Notes under the pieces: model-generated | What the model saw: the letters and a program-made list of their open reading frames with translations, nothing else | The model's database searches: none | Told to the model about the DNA's origin: nothing | Shown: positions 1 through 5,206 of the stretch, piece after piece | Layout: every line of letters starts with the position of its first letter | Numbering within the stretch: the first letter of the stretch is position 1 | Assembly: GCA_937913075.1 (NCBI GenBank) | Contig: CALEPU010000198.1 | Location: 1 to 5,206, forward strand | Reading direction: 5' to 3' | From: an uncultured Clostridia bacterium | Lineage (GTDB): Bacteria > Bacillota > Clostridia > Christensenellales > CAG-138 | Length of the DNA stretch: 5,206 nucleotides | Program-made: the position numbers and the translations under genes

Positions 1-2
1 AA

Positions 3-929
3 AATTTAAAAATAATCGAGGACGAGACCGGCGCACATATCAAGGCGGACGCGGACGTCATTAAAATAACGGGTGAGGAAAGCGCAGCCTGCGCTGCCGC
101 CGCAGTCATAGAAAAGCTGTTAACGCTGATAAGACGCGGTGAGAGCGTTGACAGAGGGCGTATCCGCTATGCCATAGACCTTGCCAAGGAGGGCAATGCG
201 GAACTCATATTGGAGCTGGCAGACGACGTAGTGGCCTTTACAAACAAGGGCAAGCAGATAAAGTGCAAGACCCTTGGTCAAAAGAAGTACGTTCAGGCCC
301 TGAAAAAGCACACCGTCGTCTTCGGCGTCGGTCCTGCCGGCACCGGCAAAACATACCTTGCCGTAGCGATGGCCGTGCTTGCGTATAAGAACAAAGAAGT
401 CTCGCGAATTATTCTGACAAGACCTGCGGTCGAAGCGGGGGAGAAGCTGGGCTTCCTTCCGGGCGATCTGCAAAACAAGGTCGATCCTTACCTGCGCCCC
501 CTATACGATGCGCTTTACGATTTCCTCGGCGCCGAGAACTTCAAAATGCTTTCCGAGCGAGGCGTTATTGAGGTAGCTCCGCTCGCCTATATGCGCGGGC
601 GCACACTCAACGACGCATATATAATCCTTGACGAGGCGCAGAACTGCACTATCGAGCAGATGAAGATGTTTTTGACTAGGTTTGGCGAGGGCTCGCGTGT
701 TGTTGTCACCGGTGATATTACTCAGATAGACCTTCCTCAGGACAAGAAGAGCGGTCTTGTAAACGCAATGCACGTGCTTGCCGATGTTGAGGGAATAGCA
801 ATGGTTCAGCTCACCGCGAGAGACGTTGTAAGGCATGAGATGGTACAAAGGATAGTCCGCGCCTATGACGCCGCCGCACAGCGTGCCGCAGAGCGCAGAA
901 GGGAAAATTTGACCGAAGTAAGGGAATGA
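3..929 (+). CDS. phoH: PhoH-family ATPase, 5'-truncated by the window edge
   Basis: The reading frame is open from base 3 to the TGA at 927-929, giving 308 residues with no start in the window. The fragment begins NLKIIEDETGAHIK, which matches the region shortly after the usual start of PhoH/YbeZ proteins, so I infer that only about 20 residues are missing. An N-terminal KH-like segment is followed by the P-loop ATPase core. Walker A, GPAGTGKT, is at fragment residues 110-117 (bases 330-353). Walker B, IILDEAQN, is at residues 207-214 (bases 621-644), and a VVVTGDITQIDLP sensor-type motif follows. The TTG at 210 is internal and is not the start. PhoH proteins are cytoplasmic ATPases linked to RNA metabolism and often sit beside ybeY, as here; their exact substrate is not settled. 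The C-terminus ends in a charged, Arg/Glu-rich tail. It leads the operon visible here; any promoter lies upstream. Confidence 0.95.
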   Translation, partial: NLKIIEDETGAHIKADADVIKITGEESAACAAAAVIEKLLTLIRRGESVDRGRIRYAIDLAKEGNAELILELADDVVAFTNKGKQIKCKTLGQKKYVQALKKHTVVFGVGPAGTGKTYLAVAMAVLAYKNKEVSRIILTRPAVEAGEKLGFLPGDLQNKVDPYLRPLYDALYDFLGAENFKMLSERGVIEVAPLAYMRGRTLNDAYIILDEAQNCTIEQMKMFLTRFGEGSRVVVTGDITQIDLPQDKKSGLVNAMHVLADVEGIAMVQLTARDVVRHEMVQRIVRAYDAAAQRAAERRRENLTEVRE

Positions 930-977
930 TCCGACGAAAGCTCGGGTAAAGGACGTGCCGTTATTCGCGGCAATTTC

Positions 978-983
978 GGGGGG
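978..983 (+). promoter_or_regulatory. Shine-Dalgarno-like G-run that supports the pgpH start at 991
   Basis: Six consecutive G residues end 7 bases before the GTG at 991. A more upstream in-frame GTG at 955 has an AAAGGA only 1 base before it, which is too close for normal initiation. The spacing therefore favours 991, although a G-run is a less typical Shine-Dalgarno core than GGAGG. Confidence 0.5.
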
Positions 984-990
984 TTATCGT

Positions 991-2442
991 GTGAAGGATA
1001 AATCCAAAGTTAACAATGCCGCAGCAAAAAAGCTGATGCTGCCCTTGGGGCTTGCCATGCTTGCGGTCGTCATGGCAGCGGTGTTTGTGTTCGTATCCAT
1101 AAGATACGCAAATCTCAGGCTGACGGACGGCACAGGGATCTTAGGCTCGGCGCTGCTCCTTATTGCCTCTTTTACGGCGTTTGCTTTATATCTCATTCTT
1201 TTCAGGGGCGACATCATCCGCGACGCCAAAAAGATGCTGCTTATAAGCATTTGCCTGCTTGCGTGCTCGCTTGCGTCGCAGCTTACTTACTACGTCGACG
1301 TCTGCTTTTCGCCGATGCTGCTTGCTGTTTTGCTGACAGCTCTCCTGGTCGACAAGGGCGCTGCGATCGCCGAGGCTCTGCTATGTTCGGTTATCTCGGG
1401 AGTGATCACCGTATGCTTCAGGTCAAACGGCGCTTTTGACTCGGCGTTTGCCGCAGTCGTTTTTTTCAACGCGTTCAGCGGGCTTGTCGCAGTATTCAGC
1501 CTTGGCATGAGGTCGACACGAAGCACACCCGTGATCGCATCCGTATTGGGCGGCATAGCGGGAATGGCTGCCTTCATTGCCGTAATGCTGCTCGATAACG
1601 CGCTGTTTATCGAGTATTGGCGTCACCTCTTATGGCTTATCGGCAGTGCGCTGCTTTGCGGTATACTGACCGTAGGGCTCATGCCGCTGTTTGAAACGGT
1701 GTTTGACGTTGCGACAGACGCACGCTTGAACGAGTATCTGAACAACAACAATCCTCTTTTAAAGAGGCTCATGCTTGAAGCTCCCGGGACGTATCATCAT
1801 TCAATGATAGTCTCCTCGCTTGCGGAGGCTGCTGCTGAGGAGATCGGCGCAAATGCACTTTTGTGCAAGGTGAGCGCCTATTATCACGACGTCGGCAAGC
1901 TCCGCAGTCCTCAATGCTTCAAAGAGAACCAGAGGCCCGGATACAATATCCACGACGAGCTCGACCCTTATGAAAGCGCTCAGCGGATAATCGCGCATCA
2001 GCACGATGGCGTCGTTCTGCTCACAAAGCACAGGATTCCTTCTGCTGTCATTAAAATTGTATCAGAGCATCACGGCGACTCCGTTATGGTCTACTTCTAT
2101 GACAAGGCATTGAAGTCCGCACCCGAGGGAGAGAAAGTGGACGAGAGTAAATTCCGCTATCCCTCGCAAAAGCCATCCTCAAAGGAGAGCGCGATAATAA
2201 TGCTTGCCGACTGCTGCGAAGCTGCCGTGCGTTCTATGCCAAACCCCACAATGGATGACATTGCCGCAAAGGTACGCGACGTAATAACCCACAAATGGGA
2301 TAAACGCGACAGTATGCTCTGGGCGTCGCCGTTGACCTTTAAGGAGATTTGCAGCATTGAGGACAGCTTTATCCGCACTTTCGCTGCGCTGCATCACGAG
2401 CGGGTCGAGTATCCCGATCTTGACGAGGTGGACGTTCGATGA
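991..2442 (+). CDS. pgpH: Compact PgpH/YqfF-type membrane HD-domain c-di-AMP phosphodiesterase
   Basis: It belongs to the 7TMR-HD family, whose characterised members hydrolyse cyclic di-AMP to pApA with a cytoplasmic HD domain. From the GTG at 991 the protein is 483 residues (495 if GTG 955 is used). I see a first membrane helix at about 16-37, then seven more hydrophobic segments (about 50-71, 83-102, 107-120, 124-142, 152-173, 181-201, 212-233). The HD domain follows: YHHS with H269/H270, YHDVGK with H299/D300, H336, EHHG with H360/H361, and LADCCEAA with D407. All metal ligands expected from the family are present, so the enzyme should be active. Typical YqfF/PgpH proteins are about 700 residues with a roughly 200-250-residue extracellular domain after helix 1; here only about 12 residues (38-49) join helices 1 and 2. 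Its stop overlaps the ybeY start by 4 bases (ATGA), implying translational coupling. Confidence 0.92.
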   Translation: MKDKSKVNNAAAKKLMLPLGLAMLAVVMAAVFVFVSIRYANLRLTDGTGILGSALLLIASFTAFALYLILFRGDIIRDAKKMLLISICLLACSLASQLTYYVDVCFSPMLLAVLLTALLVDKGAAIAEALLCSVISGVITVCFRSNGAFDSAFAAVVFFNAFSGLVAVFSLGMRSTRSTPVIASVLGGIAGMAAFIAVMLLDNALFIEYWRHLLWLIGSALLCGILTVGLMPLFETVFDVATDARLNEYLNNNNPLLKRLMLEAPGTYHHSMIVSSLAEAAAEEIGANALLCKVSAYYHDVGKLRSPQCFKENQRPGYNIHDELDPYESAQRIIAHQHDGVVLLTKHRIPSAVIKIVSEHHGDSVMVYFYDKALKSAPEGEKVDESKFRYPSQKPSSKESAIIMLADCCEAAVRSMPNPTMDDIAAKVRDVITHKWDKRDSMLWASPLTFKEICSIEDSFIRTFAALHHERVEYPDLDEVDVR

Positions 2443-2882
2443 AAAGACTTGTCGAAATAATGTTTGAAGGCGTCGAGGAGGACGAGCTCTTTTCCGCTGC
2501 GGCGGTTAGAGGCGCTATGACAGCCCTTGTCTTTGAGGAGGCGGAGGGAGAGATCGGCATAGTTCTTACCAACGACGATACCATTCACACCTGCAATCGC
2601 GAATATCGCGGCGTTGACAGACCGACTGACGTTCTGAGCTTCCCAACGCAGGAGGGCGATGAGCTTATCGCAGTACCCGACGGGCATATAGGAGATATCA
2701 TGATCTCAGTCGATACTGCGGCAAGGCAGGCGGCGGAGCTCGATCACAGCACCGCACGGGAGATAATGTTCCTCGCCATCCACGGCACACTGCATATATT
2801 GGGTTACGATCATATGCAGCCGGAGGATGAGGAAATAATGTTTAAAAAACAACGAGAAATTTTAAAGATAGCAGAGGGTTAA
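2439..2882 (+). CDS. ybeY: YbeY, rRNA maturation endoribonuclease (zinc metalloprotein)
   Basis: This 147-residue protein is close to the usual family length of about 150-160. The diagnostic H-x3-H-x5-H zinc site lies in HGTLHILGYDH, with H115, H119 and H125. The upstream conserved block YRGVDRPTDVLSFP is at residues 56-69 and the IGDIMIS strand is at 84-90. YbeY is a cytoplasmic single-strand-specific endoribonuclease involved in 16S rRNA 3'-end maturation and 70S ribosome quality control. The ATG at 2439 overlaps the pgpH stop by 4 bases and has GAGGTGG (2424-2430) 8 bases upstream, inside the end of pgpH. cdd starts 3 bases after the stop. In many Firmicutes the next gene is dgkA; it is absent here. 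The identification is firm because of the motif and the flanking genes. Confidence 0.97.
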   Translation: MKRLVEIMFEGVEEDELFSAAAVRGAMTALVFEEAEGEIGIVLTNDDTIHTCNREYRGVDRPTDVLSFPTQEGDELIAVPDGHIGDIMISVDTAARQAAELDHSTAREIMFLAIHGTLHILGYDHMQPEDEEIMFKKQREILKIAEG

Positions 2883-2885
2883 AAA

Positions 2886-3302
2886 ATGAAGCACATGCAC
2901 GAGTTCGAAATCAAAAAAATGCTGCGTATGGCGGCAGAAGCAATGGAGAAGGCATATGCGCCTTACTCCGACTTCCGCGTAGGCGCATGCCTCAAAGCAA
3001 GCTCAGGGGCTTATTACCTCGGCTGCAACATTGAAAACGCCGCGTATACACCCACGGTCTGCGCCGAGCGCAGTGCCATGTTCAAGGCGATCTACGAGGG
3101 TGAAAGGCAGTTTGAAGGTATCGCAATAATATCCGACAGCCTTAATTATACCTCGCCCTGCGGCGTTTGCAGGCAGGTGTTAGCCGAGTTTTGCGATCCG
3201 GATATGCCCGTGATCTGTGCAGACCGCGACGGTAATTATAAAATGCTCGAGCTTTGCGAGCTGATACCGATGGCTTTCACCAAAGAGGATATGGAGCACT
3301 GA
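2886..3302 (+). CDS. cdd: Cytidine deaminase (small homotetrameric type)
   Basis: Cytidine deaminase converts cytidine and deoxycytidine to uridine and deoxyuridine in pyrimidine salvage, in the cytoplasm. The 138 residues fit the short tetrameric class, which uses three cysteine ligands for zinc. These are visible as C59 in VCAERSA, with the catalytic glutamate E61, and C92/C95 in SPCGVCRQ. The substrate-binding segment GCNIENAAY (46-54) and the YAPYSDFRVGA block (24-34) are also typical, as is the closing IPMAFTKEDM. The start ATG at 2886 has AGAGGG (2873-2878) 7 bases upstream, inside the end of ybeY. The TGA stop shares one base with the era ATG. No missing residues or frame damage are seen. 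Confidence 0.97.
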   Translation: MKHMHEFEIKKMLRMAAEAMEKAYAPYSDFRVGACLKASSGAYYLGCNIENAAYTPTVCAERSAMFKAIYEGERQFEGIAIISDSLNYTSPCGVCRQVLAEFCDPDMPVICADRDGNYKMLELCELIPMAFTKEDMEH

Positions 3303-4216
3303 TGGCAAGGAATGAGGTCGGCTCGTACAAGTCGGGCTTTGTAACTATAATAGGCTCTCCCAACGTCGGCAAGTCGACACTGATGAACTACATGGTGGGG
3401 GAGAAGGTCAGCATCGTTTCCGAGCGTGCGCAGACTACTCGCAACCGCATTGCGGGCATTGTCACAAGAAATGGCTATCAGATTGTTTTCCTTGATACCC
3501 CGGGCGTGACCGGTGCAAAAAACCGTCTTGGCGAATACATGCTCAAGGTCGCATATGATTCTTTAAACGACGTTGAGTGCATACTCTTCATAACCGACGC
3601 GCTTAGAGGCATTGGCGATATGGATGAGGTCCTGCTTGCCGATATCCGCCGCAGGGCAGGGGATACGCCCGTCATTGCCGCGATCAACAAGACGGACAGA
3701 GCGACCCTCGACGATATAGAGACCGTTCGCTCTCGCCTTGAAAAGGAGAGCTTTATCAGGCGCATACTGCCGATCTCTGCCTCGACAGGCAGGAACGTTG
3801 ATAAATTGGAAGAGGAGATCAAGCACTGTCTCATTGAAGGACCGCAGTATTATCCCGACGACTATATCACAGATCAGCCCATGCGGATCATCACTGCCGA
3901 GATCATAAGGGAGAAAGCTTTAAAGCTGCTTCGGCAGGAGATACCGCACGGTATCGGCGTCGATATTGAAAAGATCGAGCTCCGTGAGGATGGCATTAAC
4001 GACGTTATGGCGGCGATCTATTGTGAGAGGGAAAGTCACAAGGGGATCATTATAGGTCACGGAGGCGCAATGCTCAAAAAGATAGGCTCCGCCGCACGCC
4101 CCGAGATAGAAACGCTGTTCGGAACAAAAGTCAATTTAAAGCTGTGGGTAAAGGTGCGTCCAGATTGGCGCAACAGCGCCTCAGCGCTGAGGGAGCTCGG
4201 GTATACCTTCGATTGA
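3302..4216 (+). CDS. era: GTPase Era, 30S ribosome assembly factor
   Basis: Era binds the 3' end of 16S rRNA and helps mature the small subunit; it works on the cytoplasmic ribosome, often close to the membrane. The 304 residues match the family's roughly 300. GTPase motifs in order are G1 GSPNVGKS at 18-25, the G2 region with T45/T46 in QTTRNR, G3 DTPG at 65-68, G4 NKTD at 129-132 and G5 SAS at 159-161. The C-terminal KH domain carries the GxxG loop as GHGG (252-255), followed by MLKKIG and the conserved LWVKVRPDWRNS. The reading frame opens earlier, at 3254, but ATG 3302 is chosen: it has GGAG (3293-3296) 5 bases upstream and gives the expected N-terminus ahead of G1. It overlaps the cdd stop by one base. 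Its last 36 bases overlap a minus-strand gene end to end. No clear terminator follows. Confidence 0.98.
   Translation: MARNEVGSYKSGFVTIIGSPNVGKSTLMNYMVGEKVSIVSERAQTTRNRIAGIVTRNGYQIVFLDTPGVTGAKNRLGEYMLKVAYDSLNDVECILFITDALRGIGDMDEVLLADIRRRAGDTPVIAAINKTDRATLDDIETVRSRLEKESFIRRILPISASTGRNVDKLEEEIKHCLIEGPQYYPDDYITDQPMRIITAEIIREKALKLLRQEIPHGIGVDIEKIELREDGINDVMAAIYCERESHKGIIIGHGGAMLKKIGSAARPEIETLFGTKVNLKLWVKVRPDWRNSASALRELGYTFD
4179..4192. repeat. 14-base perfect palindrome at the era / minus-strand gene overlap
   Basis: CCTCAGCGCTGAGG reads the same on both strands and contains the minus-strand gene's stop codon (4183-4181). Directly beside it, GGCGC (4167-4171) and GCGCC (4176-4180) form a 5-base stem with a 4-base AACA loop; the two structures share bases 4179-4180. 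Both lie inside the last codons of era, where the conserved DWRNS motif limits sequence choice, so chance is possible. Neither is followed by a T-run that would make a standard terminator. Confidence 0.4.
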
Positions 4217-4354
4217 TCCCGTCGTTGAGGAGGACGAGGCTTTTGCTGCTCTATTCGTTGCTTCAGATTTTTTTGCACTGCAATAGCGCAAATAATCGGC
4301 AGGTTTACCGCTTCTTGTGAACTCATCCCAAAGATACCTTATCTCATCATTCAT
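4181..4354 (-). CDS. Small YqzL-like protein encoded antisense between era and recO
   Basis: The 57-residue reading frame begins MNDEIRYLWDEFTRSG and continues KPADYLRYCSAKK. The W-x2-F-x2-[ST]-G-x4-Y-L-x-Y pattern resembles, from memory, the N-terminal core of YqzL-family small proteins, a family of unknown function whose member in Bacillus lies between era and recO. Location and pattern agree; the strand does not, since Bacillus yqzL is co-oriented with era. The start ATG (4354-4352) has AAAGGAGG 8 bases upstream, the strongest Shine-Dalgarno sequence in the window, which is the main reason to believe the gene. An upstream in-frame ATG at 4426 would add 24 residues but places this sequence inside the gene, so it is rejected. 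The second half is low-complexity (a SSSSTT stretch) and its last 36 bases lie antisense to the end of era. No signal peptide or membrane segment is seen. The YqzL assignment is moderate; that the gene is real is more likely. Confidence 0.62.
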   Translation of the reverse strand: MNDEIRYLWDEFTRSGKPADYLRYCSAKKSEATNRAAKASSSSTTGSIEGIPELPQR

Positions 4355-4362
4355 AGCATCGT

Positions 4363-4370
4363 CCTCCTTT
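4363..4370 (-). promoter_or_regulatory. Strong Shine-Dalgarno for the minus-strand small gene
   Basis: On the minus strand this reads AAAGGAGG, complementary over 8 bases to the 3' end of 16S rRNA, ending 8 bases before the ATG at 4354-4352. It fixes the start of the small gene and argues that the minus strand is translated here. A GATAAT hexamer (minus strand, 4387-4382) is positioned like a -10 element about 12 bases upstream, but no good -35 box was found. Confidence 0.7.
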
Positions 4371-4372
4371 CC

Positions 4373-4390
4373 GACGATATTATTATCGTC
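4373..4390. repeat. Perfect 7-base inverted repeat in the era-recO gap
   Basis: GACGATA (4373-4379) and TATCGTC (4384-4390) are separated by 4 bases and would form a short stem-loop in RNA from either strand. A third copy of the arm, ATCGTC at 4358-4363, lies on the other side of the minus-strand Shine-Dalgarno sequence and can pair with 4373-4378 instead. The repeat lies 29 bases upstream of the recO ATG and just upstream of the small minus-strand gene, so it could be an operator shared by divergent genes or an RNA element; neither is shown. It is too AT-rich at the loop, and lacks a T-run, for a terminator. Confidence 0.5.
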
Positions 4391-4409
4391 CTCAGGGCTT
4401 TGCGAATAC

Positions 4410-4414
4410 GGTGA
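4410..4414 (+). promoter_or_regulatory. Shine-Dalgarno GGTGA that supports the recO start at 4420
   Basis: GGTGA ends 5 bases before the ATG at 4420, a normal distance. The alternative in-frame GTG at 4411 is part of this same site; its only upstream candidate, AGGG at 4394-4397, is 13 bases away. ATG 4420 is therefore preferred. Confidence 0.55.
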
Positions 4415-4419
4415 AATTA

Positions 4420-5136
4420 ATGCCAAAAGAGGTTTATAACGGTATAGTCCTGCGCACTGTCGATTATAAGGAGAGCGACAGGATATTGAGCGTATTTACC
4501 GGGGAGAAGGGGCTTTTAACCGTTGGAGCGCGAGGATGCAGAAAGCCAAAGAGCAAGCTCTCCGCTTTTTCGACGCAGTTCTGCTTTGGCGAAATAGAAG
4601 TCAGCGAGCATGCCGGAAAGCTTCAGCTTTCAGCAGCCACTCTGCGTGAGAGCTTTTATCCCATCAGGGAGAGCTATGAACAGCTTTACTCTGCAACGCA
4701 GGTGGTAAAATCAGCCGAGCGCATTCTGACCGAAGGCATACCCAATGAGGAGCTGTTCCTGCTCGTCTATAATTCACTGAGCCTTATTGCCTATGGCGAA
4801 AACGATCCCGTTGATATCGAGCTTTGCTACCTGGCAAAGCTTTTAAAGCAGGGCGGCTACTCTCCTGTTCTGACCTACTGTGTGCGCTGCGGCAGAGATC
4901 TGCGAAGTAATAAGCAATTGCGGTTCTCGCCCTCTGCCGGCGGATGCGTATGCGAAAGCTGCGGCGGTCAATATTCGAGCGTATCCGCTCTTTCAATGGA
5001 GGCACTTCGCCGCATGCTCATCTTGGACCCGGCAGAAATGCGCAGGGTTCGCTTGCCCGATAGCGTCAGGGAGGAGCTCAGACCGCTGCTTTACGGCTAC
5101 GCGGAATATGTTTTCGATATTCCGCTGCGGCGTTAA
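4420..5136 (+). CDS. recO: DNA repair protein RecO
   Basis: RecO works with RecR (and RecF) to load RecA onto SSB-coated single-stranded DNA and can anneal complementary strands. The 238 residues are near the usual 240-260. The N-terminal OB-fold begins YNGIVLRTVDYKESDRILSV and contains the typical EKGLL and RKPKSKL blocks; a helical middle follows. A four-cysteine zinc finger is visible: C154-x2-C157 (YCVRCG), then C178-x2-C181 (CESCGG) 20 residues later; one further Cys (176) precedes the second pair. Such a finger is common in Firmicutes RecO and absent in some Proteobacteria. GTG 4411 would add three residues. The 203-base gap after era, occupied by an opposite-strand gene, means recO either relies on read-through or has its own promoter; I found a TATTAT at 4378-4383 but no acceptable -35 partner. 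Confidence 0.95.
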   Translation: MPKEVYNGIVLRTVDYKESDRILSVFTGEKGLLTVGARGCRKPKSKLSAFSTQFCFGEIEVSEHAGKLQLSAATLRESFYPIRESYEQLYSATQVVKSAERILTEGIPNEELFLLVYNSLSLIAYGENDPVDIELCYLAKLLKQGGYSPVLTYCVRCGRDLRSNKQLRFSPSAGGCVCESCGGQYSSVSALSMEALRRMLILDPAEMRRVRLPDSVREELRPLLYGYAEYVFDIPLRR

Positions 5137-5169
5137 ACGTGATAGCAGCATAAAGGGGTTGTTGCATTA

Positions 5170-5206
5170 ATGAGCAAAAGCAGCTTCCGTGCAGCAGTCG
5201 TCCTCG
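5170..5206 (+). CDS. Start of an unidentified gene, cut by the window end
   Basis: An ATG at 5170 opens a frame that runs to the window edge, giving MSKSSFRAAVVL. AAAGGGG (5152-5158) lies 11 bases upstream, a slightly long but workable spacing, and the start is 33 bases after the recO stop, so it probably continues the transcription unit. GCAGCA (5145-5150) and TGTTGC (5160-5165) could form a weak stem with this Shine-Dalgarno sequence in the loop. Twelve codons are too few to name the product, and the genes after recO vary among Firmicutes. Confidence 0.5.
   Translation, partial: MSKSSFRAAVVL

Noticed and set aside
501..848. Long minus-strand frames inside phoH, pgpH, ybeY, era and recO (for example 501-848)
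   Set aside because: They lie opposite well-supported genes, have no Shine-Dalgarno support that I can see, and their translations resemble no family.
956..972. Possible stem TGCCG / CGGCA between phoH and pgpH
   Set aside because: Only 5 pairs with a 7-base loop and no T-run, so it is not a supportable terminator or leader element.
955..990. GTG at 955 as the start of pgpH, adding 12 residues
   Set aside because: Its only Shine-Dalgarno-like sequence (AAAGGA) ends 1 base before it; GTG 991 has a better-spaced G-run and gives a normal short positively charged N-terminus before helix 1. It cannot be excluded.
3254..3301. Earlier start for era at 3254, overlapping cdd
   Set aside because: It adds 16 residues that are only cdd read in another frame; ATG 3302 has its own Shine-Dalgarno sequence and gives the family N-terminus.
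4055..4069. His in the Era KH loop (GHGG) as an unusual substitution
   Set aside because: The two middle residues of GxxG vary among KH domains, so one His is not remarkable.
4268..4274. T7 run after era as a Rho-independent terminator
   Set aside because: No GC-rich stem lies directly upstream on the + strand; the run is better explained as lysine codons of the minus-strand gene.
4243..4320. 25-codon TTG-initiated + strand frame preceded by GAGGAGG (4227-4233)
   Set aside because: The GAGGAGG is simply the complement of serine codons in the minus-strand gene; the frame is short, Leu-rich, starts with TTG and resembles nothing known.
4355..4426. ATG at 4426 on the minus strand as a longer start for the small gene
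   Set aside because: It would place the strong AAAGGAGG site inside the coding region and run into the recO start; the extra 24 residues look non-conserved and highly polar.

Overview
This 5.2 kb window looks like an ordinary chromosomal housekeeping cluster from a Bacillota (Firmicutes) bacterium, most likely an uncultured or little-studied member of the Clostridia. The evidence is the gene order phoH - pgpH (yqfF) - ybeY - cdd - era - recO, all on the + strand. This is the classic Bacillus/Clostridium arrangement, and every one of these genes carries its family's catalytic or binding motifs. Base composition looks balanced to mildly GC-rich, and nothing in codon use suggests transfer. Species cannot be told from the sequence.

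Layout. Bases 3-929 are the 3' part of phoH, whose start lies upstream of the window. After a 61-base gap comes pgpH (991-2442), a membrane-anchored c-di-AMP phosphodiesterase. It overlaps ybeY by 4 bases (ATGA). ybeY (2439-2882), cdd (2886-3302) and era (3302-4216) are then packed with a 3-base gap and a 1-base overlap, so these four are almost certainly co-transcribed. The tight run breaks after era: 203 bases separate its stop from the recO start at 4420. This gap holds a small gene on the OPPOSITE strand (4354-4181) with a near-perfect Shine-Dalgarno sequence and a YqzL-like sequence pattern, plus a set of short inverted repeats. recO (4420-5136) is followed after 33 bases by the first 12 codons of another + strand gene.

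How the genes fit together. PhoH-type ATPase, YbeY (rRNA-processing endoribonuclease) and Era (GTPase for 16S rRNA/30S maturation) are all tied to ribosome or RNA maturation. PgpH sets the level of c-di-AMP, Cdd salvages pyrimidine nucleosides, and RecO acts in recombinational repair. The co-occurrence is conserved, but functional coupling between them is inference.

The points most worth a second look are: (1) PgpH lacks the large extracellular sensor domain normally found between its first and second membrane helices; (2) the small YqzL-like gene is inverted relative to the cluster; (3) mutually exclusive hairpins can form around that gene's ribosome binding site; (4) dgkA is missing between ybeY and cdd. 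No RNA genes, insertion sequences, CRISPR arrays or phage genes were seen.
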